From assembly GCA_023512835.1 (NCBI GenBank), contig CM042088.1, forward strand, positions 10,346,078 through 10,410,077: a DNA stretch of 64,000 bases, given 5' to 3'. Shown here one piece after another: positions 1-11,700 of the stretch. A model generated the notes under the pieces. The model made no database searches. It was not told the origin of the DNA and worked only from the letters and a program-made list of their open reading frames with translations. A program made the translations under genes and the position numbers. This DNA comes from Taxillus chinensis (lineage: Eukaryota; Streptophyta; Magnoliopsida; Santalales; Loranthaceae). Every line of letters starts with the position of its first letter. The first letter of the stretch is position 1.

Positions 1-2775
1 TCTGCAGTTTGTTCCTGTGTGGGAACATACACCAATTGTACAGTTCCCTCTTCCACTTGTTCTTTGATGTAGTGGTATTGGTAGTCGATATGCTTGGTCT
101 TTGAATGCTGAACGGGATTCCTGCTAATACTGATTGCACTTTGGTTGTCACACCAAATGTTGACAGGTAACTCCACATTCACTCCCAAGTCTGACAGTTG
201 AGTATTCATCCATACCACTTGAGTACATGCAGCATGTGCCGCCACATATTCAGCTTCGGCTGTGCTGCAGGCCACACTGTTCTATTTACGGCTCAACCAT
301 GCAACACACTTGGAGCCCAGATAAAAACTGCAGCCACTGGTAGATCGTCTGTCATCTATGTTTCCAGCCCATTCTGCACCAGTATAAGCCTGTAACTCAA
401 TTGAATCCTTAGAGGGATACCTTAACCCCATCTCTAAGGTACCATTTAGGTATCTAAGGATTCTCTTGACTGCCAGCAAGTGAGACTCCTTCGGATCGAC
501 TTGATATCTACTTGCTTGACACACAGCTTGCATGAGTTCAGGTTGAGAGGCTGTAATATATAGGAGGCTTCCAATCTTGCCTCGATACTCTTTTTGATTT
601 ACACTCTTACCTTCCTGATCTTTGTGTAATTTGCAGCCTGTAGGCATTGGTGTCCCAACAGGCCTACTATCATTCATCCCATACTTCTATAACAGTTCTT
701 TGGCATACTTGTGCTGTGATATAAAGATTCCTTCAGCAGTCTGCCTAATCTGTAAGCCCAAAAGTATGTTAACTCACCTATGAGAGACATTTCAAATTCA
801 TCACTCATTTTCTTGGCAAACTCTTCACATAGCCCTGAGTGACTGCCTCCGAATATGATGTCATCTACATAGACTATGGTAGCCAACTGACCTCTATCTG
901 AATTCAGTATATATAAATTATGATCCACTGGTCCTCTACTAAAGTTCATTTTCTGTAGATACCCATCCAGTCGGTTGTACCATGCCCTAGGAGCCTGCTT
1001 CAGGCCATACAAGGCTTTCTTTAACCTACATACATGTGTCTCATCATCAGCAATCTGTACTCCATCTGGTTGCTCAATATAAACTTCCTCTTTTAGTAAT
1101 CCATTCAGAAATGCAGACTTCATATCCATTTGATAGACTTTGAACCTCTTGTGTGCTGCCAATGCAAGAAACATTCTAATCGTTTCTAACCTTGCTACTG
1201 GTGCAAATGTTCCATCAACATCTATACCCTCAATCTGAGAATATCCTTTGCATACCAGTCTAGCCTTGTTCCTAATAACCTTGCCATCTTCATTCAGTTT
1301 ATTTTTGAACACCCACTTTGTTCCCATGACATTTTTACTCTTTGGTCTAGGAACCAGCTCTCATGTCTTGTTCTTTTCAATTTGGTCCAACTCATCATTC
1401 ATTGCTGTGACCCAAGCTTTATCCTCTACTACTTCTCCAACTGTTTTGGGCTCTATCTGAGAGAGTAGGGCAGTAGCCCTTGTAAACTTTCTTCTGGTAG
1501 TTACACCTGCTTGGGGATCACCAAGGATCTGATCCTTGTCATGCACACTAGACCATGTCCTCCTGGTCTTTTTGGTTGAATTTTCTCCAGGGTTGGACTC
1601 TTCCTTCTCTTCTTCATCAGACTTCTGTGAGTCTGTGTCCTCATCTTTCTTTTCCTTTTCATGCTCAGTCTCTTCTTCCATCTGAGGTTTTGCTACTTCA
1701 AAATCAGGATTCTCATCCTCAGTTACATCCTTCTTCCAATTTTCATCCACTTTAACTTCACTTGAAGTTATAACTTTTCCAAGTCTTGGAAGAAAGACTC
1801 TATATCCCTTTGTCTGATATGAGTATCCAATAAATGTTCCTTCCTCAGATCTGGCATGAAACTTTCCTCTTCCTTGCTCCTTTATCTTCACGAAGCAAGG
1901 ACTTCCAAATATTCTGAAGTATTTGGCTGTTGACTTCTTGCCACACCATAGTTCCTAAGGAGTGTAGCCTGTCCTTGGTCTTAATGTGACTCTGTTCAGT
2001 AAGTGTACTGCTGTTCTAGTTGCCTCTGTCCAGAATCTTGCATGTAAATTAGCTTCCAGCAATAAGCTTCTGCCCATTTCGATGACAGCCCTATTTTTCC
2101 TTTCAACAACTCCATTTTGTTGTGGAGTACTTGCTGCTGATAATTGATGCTGAATCCCATGTTTATTCAGATATCTTTCAAAAGCTTCATTTGTAAACTC
2201 AATACCCTGATCAGATCTCAATATCTTAATCTTTCGACCACAATCATTTTTAGCCATTCTTCTATACTTCTTGAAGCACTCCAAAGCTTCTGTCTTGTGC
2301 TTTAGATACATAATACAAGTTCTTCTGGTGAAGTCATCCACGAACAAGACGAAATATCTTTCACCATTGAGTCCTTTGTTTCTCATTGGTCCACATAGGT
2401 CTGTATGCATAATGTCTAGAGCTGCTTCAGAACTATACTCTTTTACTTTATAGTGAAATCTAGCTTGTTTTCCATGTAGGCATGCTGAGCAGACATGCTC
2501 TCTTTCTCTTTTGATGTCTGGGATATCCCTAATAGCCAGAGTTCATTTTCTTCTACTTTTGTCATATAACAGCTATGGGTCTTGCTCTCATCAATTACTT
2601 ATAAGTCCCCATCTGTCCTTCTTCCAGCTGCTACTGTGTTGCCATTTTCTCTCTTTACTTGACAACCAGTTTTAGTAAAGATCACTTCATGACCTGCATC
2701 ACACAACTGACTAACGGATGCGAGATTCTATTTCAATCCTTCAACATGCAACACATCCTTCAGTTTGTCCTTACC
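1..2775 (-). pseudogene. Cop1 copia pol fragment (copy A): RNase H, RT, integrase, broken
   Basis: Degenerate Ty1/copia polyprotein read right to left. From high to low coordinates it shows: end of the pre-integrase region; integrase core (about 1955-2410, with LCGPM, VDDFTR and TPQQNGVVERK signatures); an acidic post-integrase linker (1361-1891); reverse transcriptase (674-1327, with [21 protein letters not shown] and YVDDIIFG); and RNase H (below 680, ending in the ADILTKPL-type tail past the window edge). The frame is broken by several stops and frameshifts, including a ~65-bp deletion near 2540 relative to the sister copy at 15462-18272. The two copies are otherwise nearly identical by eye. 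The coding region stops abruptly at 2775 after TTACC, where the LTR at 2776 begins. In the sister copy the same sequence runs on with CATTTGGCAG, so this is an insertion junction. The lineage within copia was not resolved. Confidence 0.93.
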
Positions 2776-4080
2776 TGTTGGTCCCGGAGAGCCTAGAGGG
2801 AGGGTGAATAGGCTCTTTGAAAATTCTTTCTCTCTCTTAATGGCTAGACACTCACTCTGGTTAAACAGATAAAATCAGTGTGGAAGATTAACCAGGTAGT
2901 GGAAGTATGTTGCTTTATTATCTGAAGATAATTACAACAAAGCAAAACAGTGTTTTAGCTGATTACAACACAACACTCTATTTATAGTTACACACACTTG
3001 GATGTAAATCTCTATATGAGCTATTTCACACGATACACGCTTGTAAGTATATCAGTATAAGTAAGTGCGCGTGTATATCTATTTATTTTACATTGCTTCA
3101 GGTATATATAGACATCCTAGGAATCTATCTTGGAACTGCATTTTCCGAGCAGTGTGAAGCATTGAAGTTCTTCATCGGAAAATGCTGAAGCTTTAACTAC
3201 TGCAGATGTGGAGCTCAAAATATTGGAAGCATAAGTTGTAGTGAATTCTTGCTTGATTCCAATTGCATTTGAGACCGCGTCCACATCTCCGCGTGATCCA
3301 CGTGTGAGAATTTAGGTTTTCAACAGGTTTGTTTTACATCGGGACGAAGCAAGCTGATTGCAATAAAAGTAGCTTGGAAATGATGAAGCAGTGTCTTCTT
3401 AGTCCATCATAATGTTCTTTACTCCGTATCAACGAAGCTCAGATCCTTACTCCGTGTCAGTGGTTGCTTACTCCGTATAAAGTATAGGCTGGGAGAGCTT
3501 ATTCCTCATCAACGCTTCCTTACTCCGCATAAAGTAGGTACTGAATGCTTACTCCGCATCAGTGAATCCTTACTCTACATGAGTAATGGGTCGGATTCCT
3601 TATTCTGCATTTATTGTCCTTACTCCGCAACAATTGTCCTTACTCTGTTCGAATGAGACTCGGATTTCTTAGTCCATGTCTCCTTTTTCTTTAGTCCAGT
3701 GGAGTGACAATTTCGATTCTCTCTCCGCAACAAGTCTCTCTTATTCCGTGCGAGTGATAGACTTGGAATCTTATTCCGTATCAATTGACTTAGTCAAATT
3801 GAGAGTTAGACACGGGTTCCTCAAGTCGTTTTGTCAAGTATTTAGTCCGCACGAAAAGTCCTTACTCCAGATGAAGTCTCGGTTATGTACCAAGTGAATG
3901 ACAATACTCATGATGATTCGGATCAGGATTATGTATCCTGTCGTTAGCTTTGTTCTCACACGAGTAGGTCCGGATTAGAGTTAAATCATCTGCATAGACT
4001 TAATAGTAAACATGAAACATCTCGAGTCAAATTACATAGGGTTTGTTCCGCATTTTCCAAATTCTAGGTTTGATTCAACA
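2776..4080 (-). repeat. 3' LTR of the Ulp1-carrying SIRE-like element
   Basis: Bounded on the plus strand by TGTTGGTCCC and GATTCAACA, so element-sense TGTTGAATC...GGGACCAACA, with proper TG...CA ends. The end at 4080 abuts a polypurine tract (4081-4092), which fixes this as the 3' LTR. About 3410-3880 holds a run of degenerate repeats of roughly 30 bp built on CTTACTCCG(C/T)AT. The terminal motif near 2795 (CTAGAGGGAGGGTGAATAG) closely resembles the terminus of the other Ulp1-linked LTR at 56927. No second copy of this LTR is seen in the window. Confidence 0.85.
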
Positions 4081-4092
4081 ATCTCCCCTAAT
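4081..4092 (-). promoter_or_regulatory. Polypurine tract next to the 3' LTR
   Basis: Element-sense ATTAGGGGAGAT directly precedes the LTR start TGTTGAATC. This is the standard position of the plus-strand priming PPT of an LTR retrotransposon. It sets both the LTR border and the minus orientation. Confidence 0.8.
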
Positions 4093-4220
4093 ATGGATAT
4101 GCCAAACCCTTTGTAATATGATCCGGTAAGGCAACAAGAAATAATACAGAGGTAAGGATTAAAGAGAACAATTCTACTAAGTTGCAATAGGAATACATTA
4201 AGCCTCAGTACAGATATAAA

Positions 4221-6949
4221 TTATGATACATACGGCTTACTATATTTGAAGATCATCCTTGCTGCATGCTCTCGTAGTGCCATTGTCTGCTTCTTGGTGA
4301 ACTTGATGATATTTTTCCAGTTATCATCAAAGGAGATAACAGATTTTAGGAAGTAGCAGACAAAAGCTCCACAGCTGTTTCCATCAGGTTGCTGGGGCAC
4401 ATTCTTCTTGTTTCGGATCATCCCCATAAGTACTTCATCCTGACCAAGAGGCGGTAAATCTAAGTCTTCGTAGAGAGAACTCTGTCTGATTGCATCAGAC
4501 AAGGTTCGAATGAGACTCCACATCTGATTCTTTCTAATCGCGCAACAACAACCTGATGAGAATCCAGAAGCAAGATTTTCTTCTCTTTGATCAGAAAAAC
4601 AGTCAGCATGAAATGTGGGGAGTCGACCCGGAAAGGGATGAAGACGATGGACAGAGAGGTCCATTGTCGGCTGTTTTCTGCTGTACCATAGATGTAGGAT
4701 AGAATAACATCTATAGCAGGAAACTGGTTTTCAACCCAGCAAGGAAGAACATCAAAATCAAGGCCTTCCTCAAGTAAAGATGGGAATAGCCTCAATTCCA
4801 TCTTTACCGCCAGAGCATAGTTGTCGATGTCGTCAGTGGAAAATTGTCCCTCCTCAGATAGTATGGTCCGGATGCCTTGAGGTTCGAAGGGGGACGAGGC
4901 AGACACACATCGGCGCTCGGCAGTGGAGGAGGCATAGGCCTTGGCCGCAGCAAGAATGCTCCCATCAGCATCATCCGGATGCATTTCTGCATATGATGGG
5001 AGGAAGGTGATGGCACCAGATGGAACAGCAGGAGTGGAAGAGCTAGTCTGGCTAGTGGAGAAACGGCTGCGTTTAGGCACCGGAAGGCCCGGAGGAAGAG
5101 CAGGTGCAGACCGTTTGCGAGAGGCAACGCCAGCAGTGGAAGGAGGGGAAGGATCAGATGATTTCTCCCCCGGTTTGGCAGATCGGCGAAGGCGGGAGGG
5201 ACTGGCCACGACTTGCGTTAAGTCCGCAATGGAGGTAAACAAGTCAGAGAAAGACGTGGCGAGCCGCTCAAGCTTCTGATCCATGGAGAGAGAGGAAGAG
5301 GAGAAGGCCGAAAGAAGCTCGGCACCCATGTCCCGGACATGGTCGGAAAGGGCCTGGTTCTGAAGACGACTATCCTCAGCAAGGCAATCGAGTTGGGCGG
5401 AGAAAGCAGCCTCAGATAAAATCGTCGCAAAAGAGGCGCACCCAAGACCAAAGGCGGGAGCTTTTGAGGACTCGCCCGCATGAAAAGGGGCAGGTGTGGG
5501 CAGGGCAGAGTCGACGACTGCAGGAAAGGACAGTGATTGTACAGCAGCAGCAGCAGGAGGTGCGGCAGATCCACTTTGACCGAAGAGGTCAATGGTAGGG
5601 ATATCCGCAGGATAAGAGGGACCAGCCTCAGCAGGGACAGGTGTCCGTGCGTCATGGGCAGGGCCGGAAGAGGCAACAGTAGGAGGTGCAGCCTGAAGGA
5701 GAGACGGCATCATAAAGCCGTGGTAGCGGTTCCAAGTAACCATTTCCTCCGGGGTCTGGGTGTGTTGAGTGTAAAACACCCAGAGGGTAGGTTCTGGGAT
5801 GTCGGCAGTAATGGCGAGCCTGAAGCGTAGCCAACAGTCATTCAGTAGGTCGGTGGGAAGATGGTCGAGGTAGTCCTGGAAGTCCGGAGAGTGAGCGGGA
5901 GAGGCTTCCGCAGGAGAAGATGGGAGGTCCGGAAGAACAGCAGCAATAGCCGCTATGACCGGAGAGATGGGTGCGGGAGCATTAGCAGCAGCATCAGGAG
6001 CAGCAGCAGCAGCAAGAGAGGTAGGGACATCAGCAGGAGAGGCAGAGGTGGTAACCTCAAGGAAGTGCGGCTGAGAGGGCCCTGCAGCAGTAGATAGGTC
6101 AGCCCGAACGCTGTGCAGCGAACTACGGGAGCGTGCCAGAGTGGCAATGGACCGGATGCGGGAATGGACGGACCGGAGAGCAGAACTAACTTCGTGACCC
6201 GAGCTTGCAACAGGTTCACCAACGGAACTAGCTTGCTGTTCCGAAGTAGCAGCAAGGGCATAGGAGACTGGAGGTCGGCGAACGGTGAGGGTCCCGTCGG
6301 CAGTAAGATGGCGGAAGTAGTAGGTCACCGGGAAGGGAATCATCATTTCACCCTAGAAGTGCGCGGGATGAAGATGCTGGAAAATTTGGGACAGAATCCA
6401 TCCGAAGGACGAGTTCCGTTTCCCATTCCTCATCACCCGGAAGAGAAAGTTGCCCCAGTCAAGTGGCAGTGACTCAAAAACCGCGTACATCGCCAGCAGG
6501 AGATCGTATAGAACCAAGTCGAGAGCCGTGGAGCGAGCCAGAAGACACCGACTGAGTATGGTGGCCATACAGCGGTGAGGACCATGGAAAGACTTCATTT
6601 TGTACTCCTTCACCTTATTAGGACACCCCATGGAAGCAGCTATGGCAGCAGTGTTCGGTCGGATGTCATCGCCGGCAGGAAGGTTGAAGACATCCCGGAT
6701 CACCTGAGGTGTGATCTTGATAGGTTCTCCTCGAACCACAGAAAAGATATACTCCTTAGTGGAGGTAGAGTGCTGATAGAAGGCCAGGACGTCCGACACT
6801 AGAAGATCGGCCGGGGCAGAGACAAGCGCGAAAAGGTTACTGTGCTTGAGTAGCTGGCGAACCTCGTGGAGCCATGCTGGAGGATCAGAGATTCTGGACC
6901 AATCGACAAGATGGCCAAGAACAACACCATAGAGAGCTTGGGATGCCAT
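4221..6949 (-). pseudogene. Accessory ORF: N-terminal domain, low-complexity linker, Ulp1/C48 protease-like domain
   Basis: About 910 codons from ATG at 6949 to the stop at 4221. Residues 1-198 form a globular domain ending in a DWG...LHPAHF signature. An in-frame TAG follows at 6353-6355 and reading then continues in the same frame (ATG ATG at 6346) through a Ser/Pro/Ala-rich linker with basic nuclear-signal-like patches (PVPKRSRF). The C-terminal part matches the Ulp1/SENP cysteine protease fold: His of SPHFML (4613-4615), Asp of LLLDSH (4562-4564), Gln of VPQQPDG and Cys of NSCGAFVC (4371-4373). One frameshift around 4510-4530 separates the Asp half from the Cys half. Family members cleave SUMO precursors or conjugates; whether this one is active is unknown. 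It lies 140 bp from the 3' LTR in element orientation and has a relative at 59304-61792. It is broken, but only by one stop and one frameshift. Confidence 0.82.
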
Positions 6950-8717
6950 TGAGAGTGAAAGATTGATGGAGAAGGAGAGAAGATCTTTGCAGGAAAAGGT
7001 GCGGCGAGGGTTTAGGGTTTTGAGAGTTGGTAGTGATAACCTCGGTCGACGCTGATAGTGCGGTATAAATAGGATCCTTTCCGTGGAAGCAAGTGGGTCT
7101 CGAGTTTAAGCGAAATGAACAGTGAGCCACCCGACTTCCTTATGTCATTAGAAGTGATGGATTAGCACTGTCGAATAGACCTATGATGTGGTGGCTGTGC
7201 TAACCATTCAAAGATGACAGCTGTAGGCATATTTCCGGATTTTTGAAAAGATAAAATATCGGGCTCGAGGCGTGCATTAAATGAACCATCATTATCCCTC
7301 CTCAAAAATAAGCGATGTAAGATAATTACTTGGTTTATCGCAAATTGAGAATTCCAAGAGTCAGGAGGAAATAAACCGACTTTCATCCGGAGAAGGATAA
7401 TCCGTATAAAGAACATCCAGATGAGACTGACTAACTATATCCGTATAAACAGAGTGCTGAGTAGAGATGATTCCTTTGCTGTCTTGATGTCGAGAAAGTG
7501 TGAAGTACCACAACACCTCAGAAATCCGAGACATTAGACAAGATAGAGCGATGAATTGCAAAGAGAATCTGAACTTGTGACTTAACAAATAGATGCTTTG
7601 AAGAGCAAGTCTCGTTAGGTTCGGGTTAGTCTGGATAAACAATATAAGAGAATAACACACAATCCGAACTAGGAAGAAACAGAAGTTATGCATAAAAAGT
7701 TAAGTGCTAGACACATACATAAGAAGTGAAAGCTATCATGCTGAAATCAATGTATGTGTGAGATAATTAACACATAAATCCAATAGGTCAACATAGCCAA
7801 TCTTTCATACTGAGAATGAGAGCAAAGATTAATTAGACTTATATGACGTCATCCATCAGAGAATGTATGAGTGAAAATGGGAAGAAGAGCACATGATGTA
7901 TGATGTTACAACTGACTGTCATGCCTAAAATGCTAGGAAGAGGAAGATAACAGCCAAGCAATCCACAATTCCGATTTAACAATGCAAATCCAATCAGCTT
8001 TATGAGTGAGAGTTATAGGGCGGAACATCCGAGACATATCAGAGAGGCATTACTTAATAATAAGCATTCTCTCGCCCTGTAGTCATGCCTTTTGCTGAAA
8101 CAGGGGGCCTTACTTAAGATTCAATGAAGTATTCTCTCCCCCTGAGATCAGCGAATCATTTTGATGCAATCTTCTCGAGGATGACTCCCCCTCAGATAGA
8201 CAGCCAGGAAAGAGGTCATGAAATGTGAATCGGAGGGTATTACTTAGATAATAGAGAGAGCAATTTCTCCCCCGTAGACTATTAGAGCCTTTAAGACGTT
8301 TCCTGTTTAACATGAATCGTGAGAAACTGCTGCCTATCCTTGATTTACTCCACTCAAGCAGCTGATCGGCAGATATAGTGAATTTCCACTTTCAATCCGA
8401 GCTATCCCAAATCATTCCTCAACCATGCATTTTAGATATGTCATTTAGTCAGGAAATCATAAGACATGAGATGGAAGATGGAGTAGAATTCATGACATCA
8501 AAAGAGGATTTGTTTCATATATATTTAATTATGTTTGCTTGATTCACTATCAGTACGGATAAGCTAGCATCCTCCCAGCTAAACTTAGTGAGAAACATCA
8601 GAACATTTACACGACTAAAGTAACATAGTTAAGCATGAAATTCAGTATCTATCACTAACCATGAAGTACAACAATGCATGTTCTGACAATAACTACTGAT
8701 GGATAACAGGTGAGAAG
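6950..8717 (-). other. Non-coding spacer between pol and the Ulp1-like ORF
   Basis: No supportable gene. About 1.8 kb between the pol stop (8718) and the accessory ATG (6949). Between about 8065 and 8280 it contains several pyrimidine tracts of the type CTCCCCCT (element-sense AGGGGGAG) that look like extra polypurine tracts. Scattered TCCGTATAA-like words recall the LTR repeats. No intron or promoter could be assigned with confidence. Confidence 0.6.
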
Positions 8718-11700
8718 CTATGCAGAAAATTCAAGCATACCTAATTTGAGAACAAGTTCAGAAAATCTTACATCAGGTAGGGGCTTTGTAAGTATATCTG
8801 CCAGTTAATCTTCAGTAGCAACATGTTCCAATGATATGTGCTTTTTAAGAACATGGTCGCGAATGAAATGATGCCTGACCTCAATATGTTTAGTCTTAGG
8901 ATGCATGACGGGATTATTTCTGATAGCAATAACACTGGTATTGTCACAGTAGAGTGGAACAGATGTCATGTTGAAGCCATAGTCAGTAAGTTGACTTTGC
9001 ATCCAGAGAAGCTGTGCGCAGCAACTCCCAGCAGCTATATATTCCGCTTCAGCAGTAGAGGTTGATACGGAATTCTGCTTCTTACTGAACCAAGAGATCA
9101 ATATGTTTCCAAGGAATTGGCATGTACCACTAGTGCTTTTCCTGTCTATGCGACACCCGGCAAAATCAACATCAGAATATCCGGATAAGGCGAAGTTGGA
9201 CTCTTTTGGGTACCAAAGTCCCAAATTCATCGTCCCTTTGAGATACCTTAATATCCGTTTTACGTGAAGCATATGTGACTCTTTGGGATTTGCCTGATAT
9301 CTTGCGCAGATGCAAGTTGCAAACATTATGTCCGGGCGACTTGCTGTAAGATACAGTAAGGATCCAATCATCCCTCTGTACTCAGTCACATTCACTGATT
9401 TGCCATCAACATCTGGGTCTAACTTGGCACTGACTGGCATTGGAGTTTTGATGGGAGATGAACCTTCCATACCAAACTTCTTGATTAAGTCGCGAGTGTA
9501 CTTAGCTTGGTTTATGAAGGTCCCTTCCTTCAGTTGTTTGACTTCGATCCCAAGGAAGTAGGACAGTTCTCCCATCATATTCATCTCAAACTTGCCAGTC
9601 ATCAACTTGGCTAACTCATTACAAAGCTTCGGATTAGTTAATCCGAAAATGATATCATCCACGTAGATCTATACGGACAGAGTATGTCCCTTTTCTTTCC
9701 GTAAGAATAGCGTGGTGTCAATCTTCCCTTTTTGAAAGTTGTGAGCAAGTGAGAATTCCGAAAGTGTGTCGTACCAGGCTCTTGGAGCTTGCTTTAATCC
9801 ATACAAGGCTTTCCTTAATTTGTAGACCAGATGTCCAACCTTGGGTTCAATGAAACCTGGAGGTTGTTCAACATATACCTCCTCTTGAAGATCTCCATTT
9901 AGAAATGCACTCTTGACATCCATTTGATAAACTTTAAAGTTTTCGTATGAAGCGTATTCCAAGAACATTCTGATTGCCTCAAGTCTGGCTACTAGGGCAA
10001 AGGTTTTGTCATAGTCTATTCCTTCTTCTTGACGATAACCCTTGGCTACCAGTCGGGCTTTGTTCCGGATTAGGATTCCGTCCGTATCAAGTTTGTTCCA
10101 GAACACCCATTTAACTCCAATGACTTGTTGAAACTTTGGCCTAGGTACAAGAGTCCACACATCATTCCTCCTGAACTGATTTAACTCTTCCTGCATGGCG
10201 TCTATCCAATTTGAATCTTGAAGTGCTTCTTCCACCACCTTTGGCTCTATTTGCGACAAAAAGCAAGAGTAGAGGCACACACCGGAGGTGGCTGCCCTTG
10301 TTCTAACACCAACAGTAGGATCACTAATCACTTGTTCTTGAGGGTGGTTTCGAGTCCACCTATAGTTTTGTGCAAGTGGTGGTGAATACTCAATGATTTG
10401 AAGCTCTGTCAGATTAGGTGGTTCTTGTTCGTCTGCTGTGTGAGCTTCTTCTGGGCCAGCATTATCCATATTAATATGTTCTGGAGTGTTTTGCAGTTAT
10501 CCATTACTATTTATTTCTATACTAGCTGGTCCGGATGAACTTGAAGGTACTCCGGTATTTTGAATATCCGAAGGAATATGTCCAGAGTTAAGTGGAAGTC
10601 CCGAGTCCGATTCATCCGTAGCATCATCTGCATCATTTCTTCATTCTTCACTGGTGCCACGTGGTTGGTCAGTAGGAGCGACAGGAACATTCATAAACTT
10701 TGAGTAGTCAATGTTGTCGTCTTGATCTTGCACATTAGAACGTGGAGAACCAACTTTCGACCAATCGAGGTTAGCTTCATCAAAGGTCACATGGATAGAT
10801 TCTTCAACTTTGAAGAGTTTTCTATTGAAAACCCGATAAGCCTTGCTATAAATGAATACCCAACAAATATCCCATCATCAGATTTTGGTTCAAATTTATT
10901 CCGGGATTCTTTTCCATTGTTCAGTACGTAGCAAGTACACCCAAAAGTTCTGAAGTGTGAAATAGAAGGCTTTCGGCCTTTCCACATCTCATAGGGTGTT
11001 TTCATGGTAAATTTATTTATAAGAGTTCGTTTCGAACATAGCAGGCGATAGACACCGCTTCAGCCCATAGACAGAGAGGAAGCTTTGCCCCTGCTAACAT
11101 TGATCTGCCAGCCTCGACTAAAGTGCGATTCTTGCGCTCAGCTACCCCATTTTGTTGTGGAGTTCTGGGCGCAGAGAAGTCGTGCTAAATGCCCTGTTCA
11201 GAACAATATGACCTCATATATGAAAAATCAAATTCTGTACCATGATCACTCCTGATGCATTTAATGCTCAGTCCTTGTGAGTTGCTTATCCAGTTGAAGA
11301 GATCAACAAGGTGTTCAAAGGTTTGATCCTTAGATTTCAGGAACAACACCCATGTGTACCTGGTGAAGTCATCGATAACCACAAAAGTATATCTCGCACC
11401 AGCTAGTGAAGAAACAGAAATGGGACCACAAAGATCCATGTGAAGTAGCTGTAAGGGAGCAGTTATTGAATTAACTGATTTGCTCTTAAAACTATGTTTG
11501 GTCTGTTTGCCAAGTTGGCATTCTCGACAGAGAGTGTCTCTGGAGTATTTGTGTTTAGGCAAACAGTGACCAAATCAAGCGACGCTAATTTAGACAAGGT
11601 CTTAAAATTTAAATGTGCACAACGCTTGTGCCATAGCCAACTATCTTCATGTGATGCTGTAGTAAGGAAGCATACAGGGTCAAAAGAATTGTTTCTCAAG

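Noticed and set aside
4804..6261. Many open frames on both strands inside the accessory ORF (for example 5218-5676, 5953-6261)
   Set aside because: Shadows caused by the GC-rich Ser/Pro/Ala linker. Only the frame linking the N-terminal and Ulp1-like parts is supported.
4221..6949. Possibility that the Ulp1-like ORF is a host gene or a separate Kaonashi-type MULE
   Set aside because: No introns, no TIRs or 9-bp duplications seen around it, and the same LTR-PPT-ORF order recurs at 56927-61792. It remains the main alternative.
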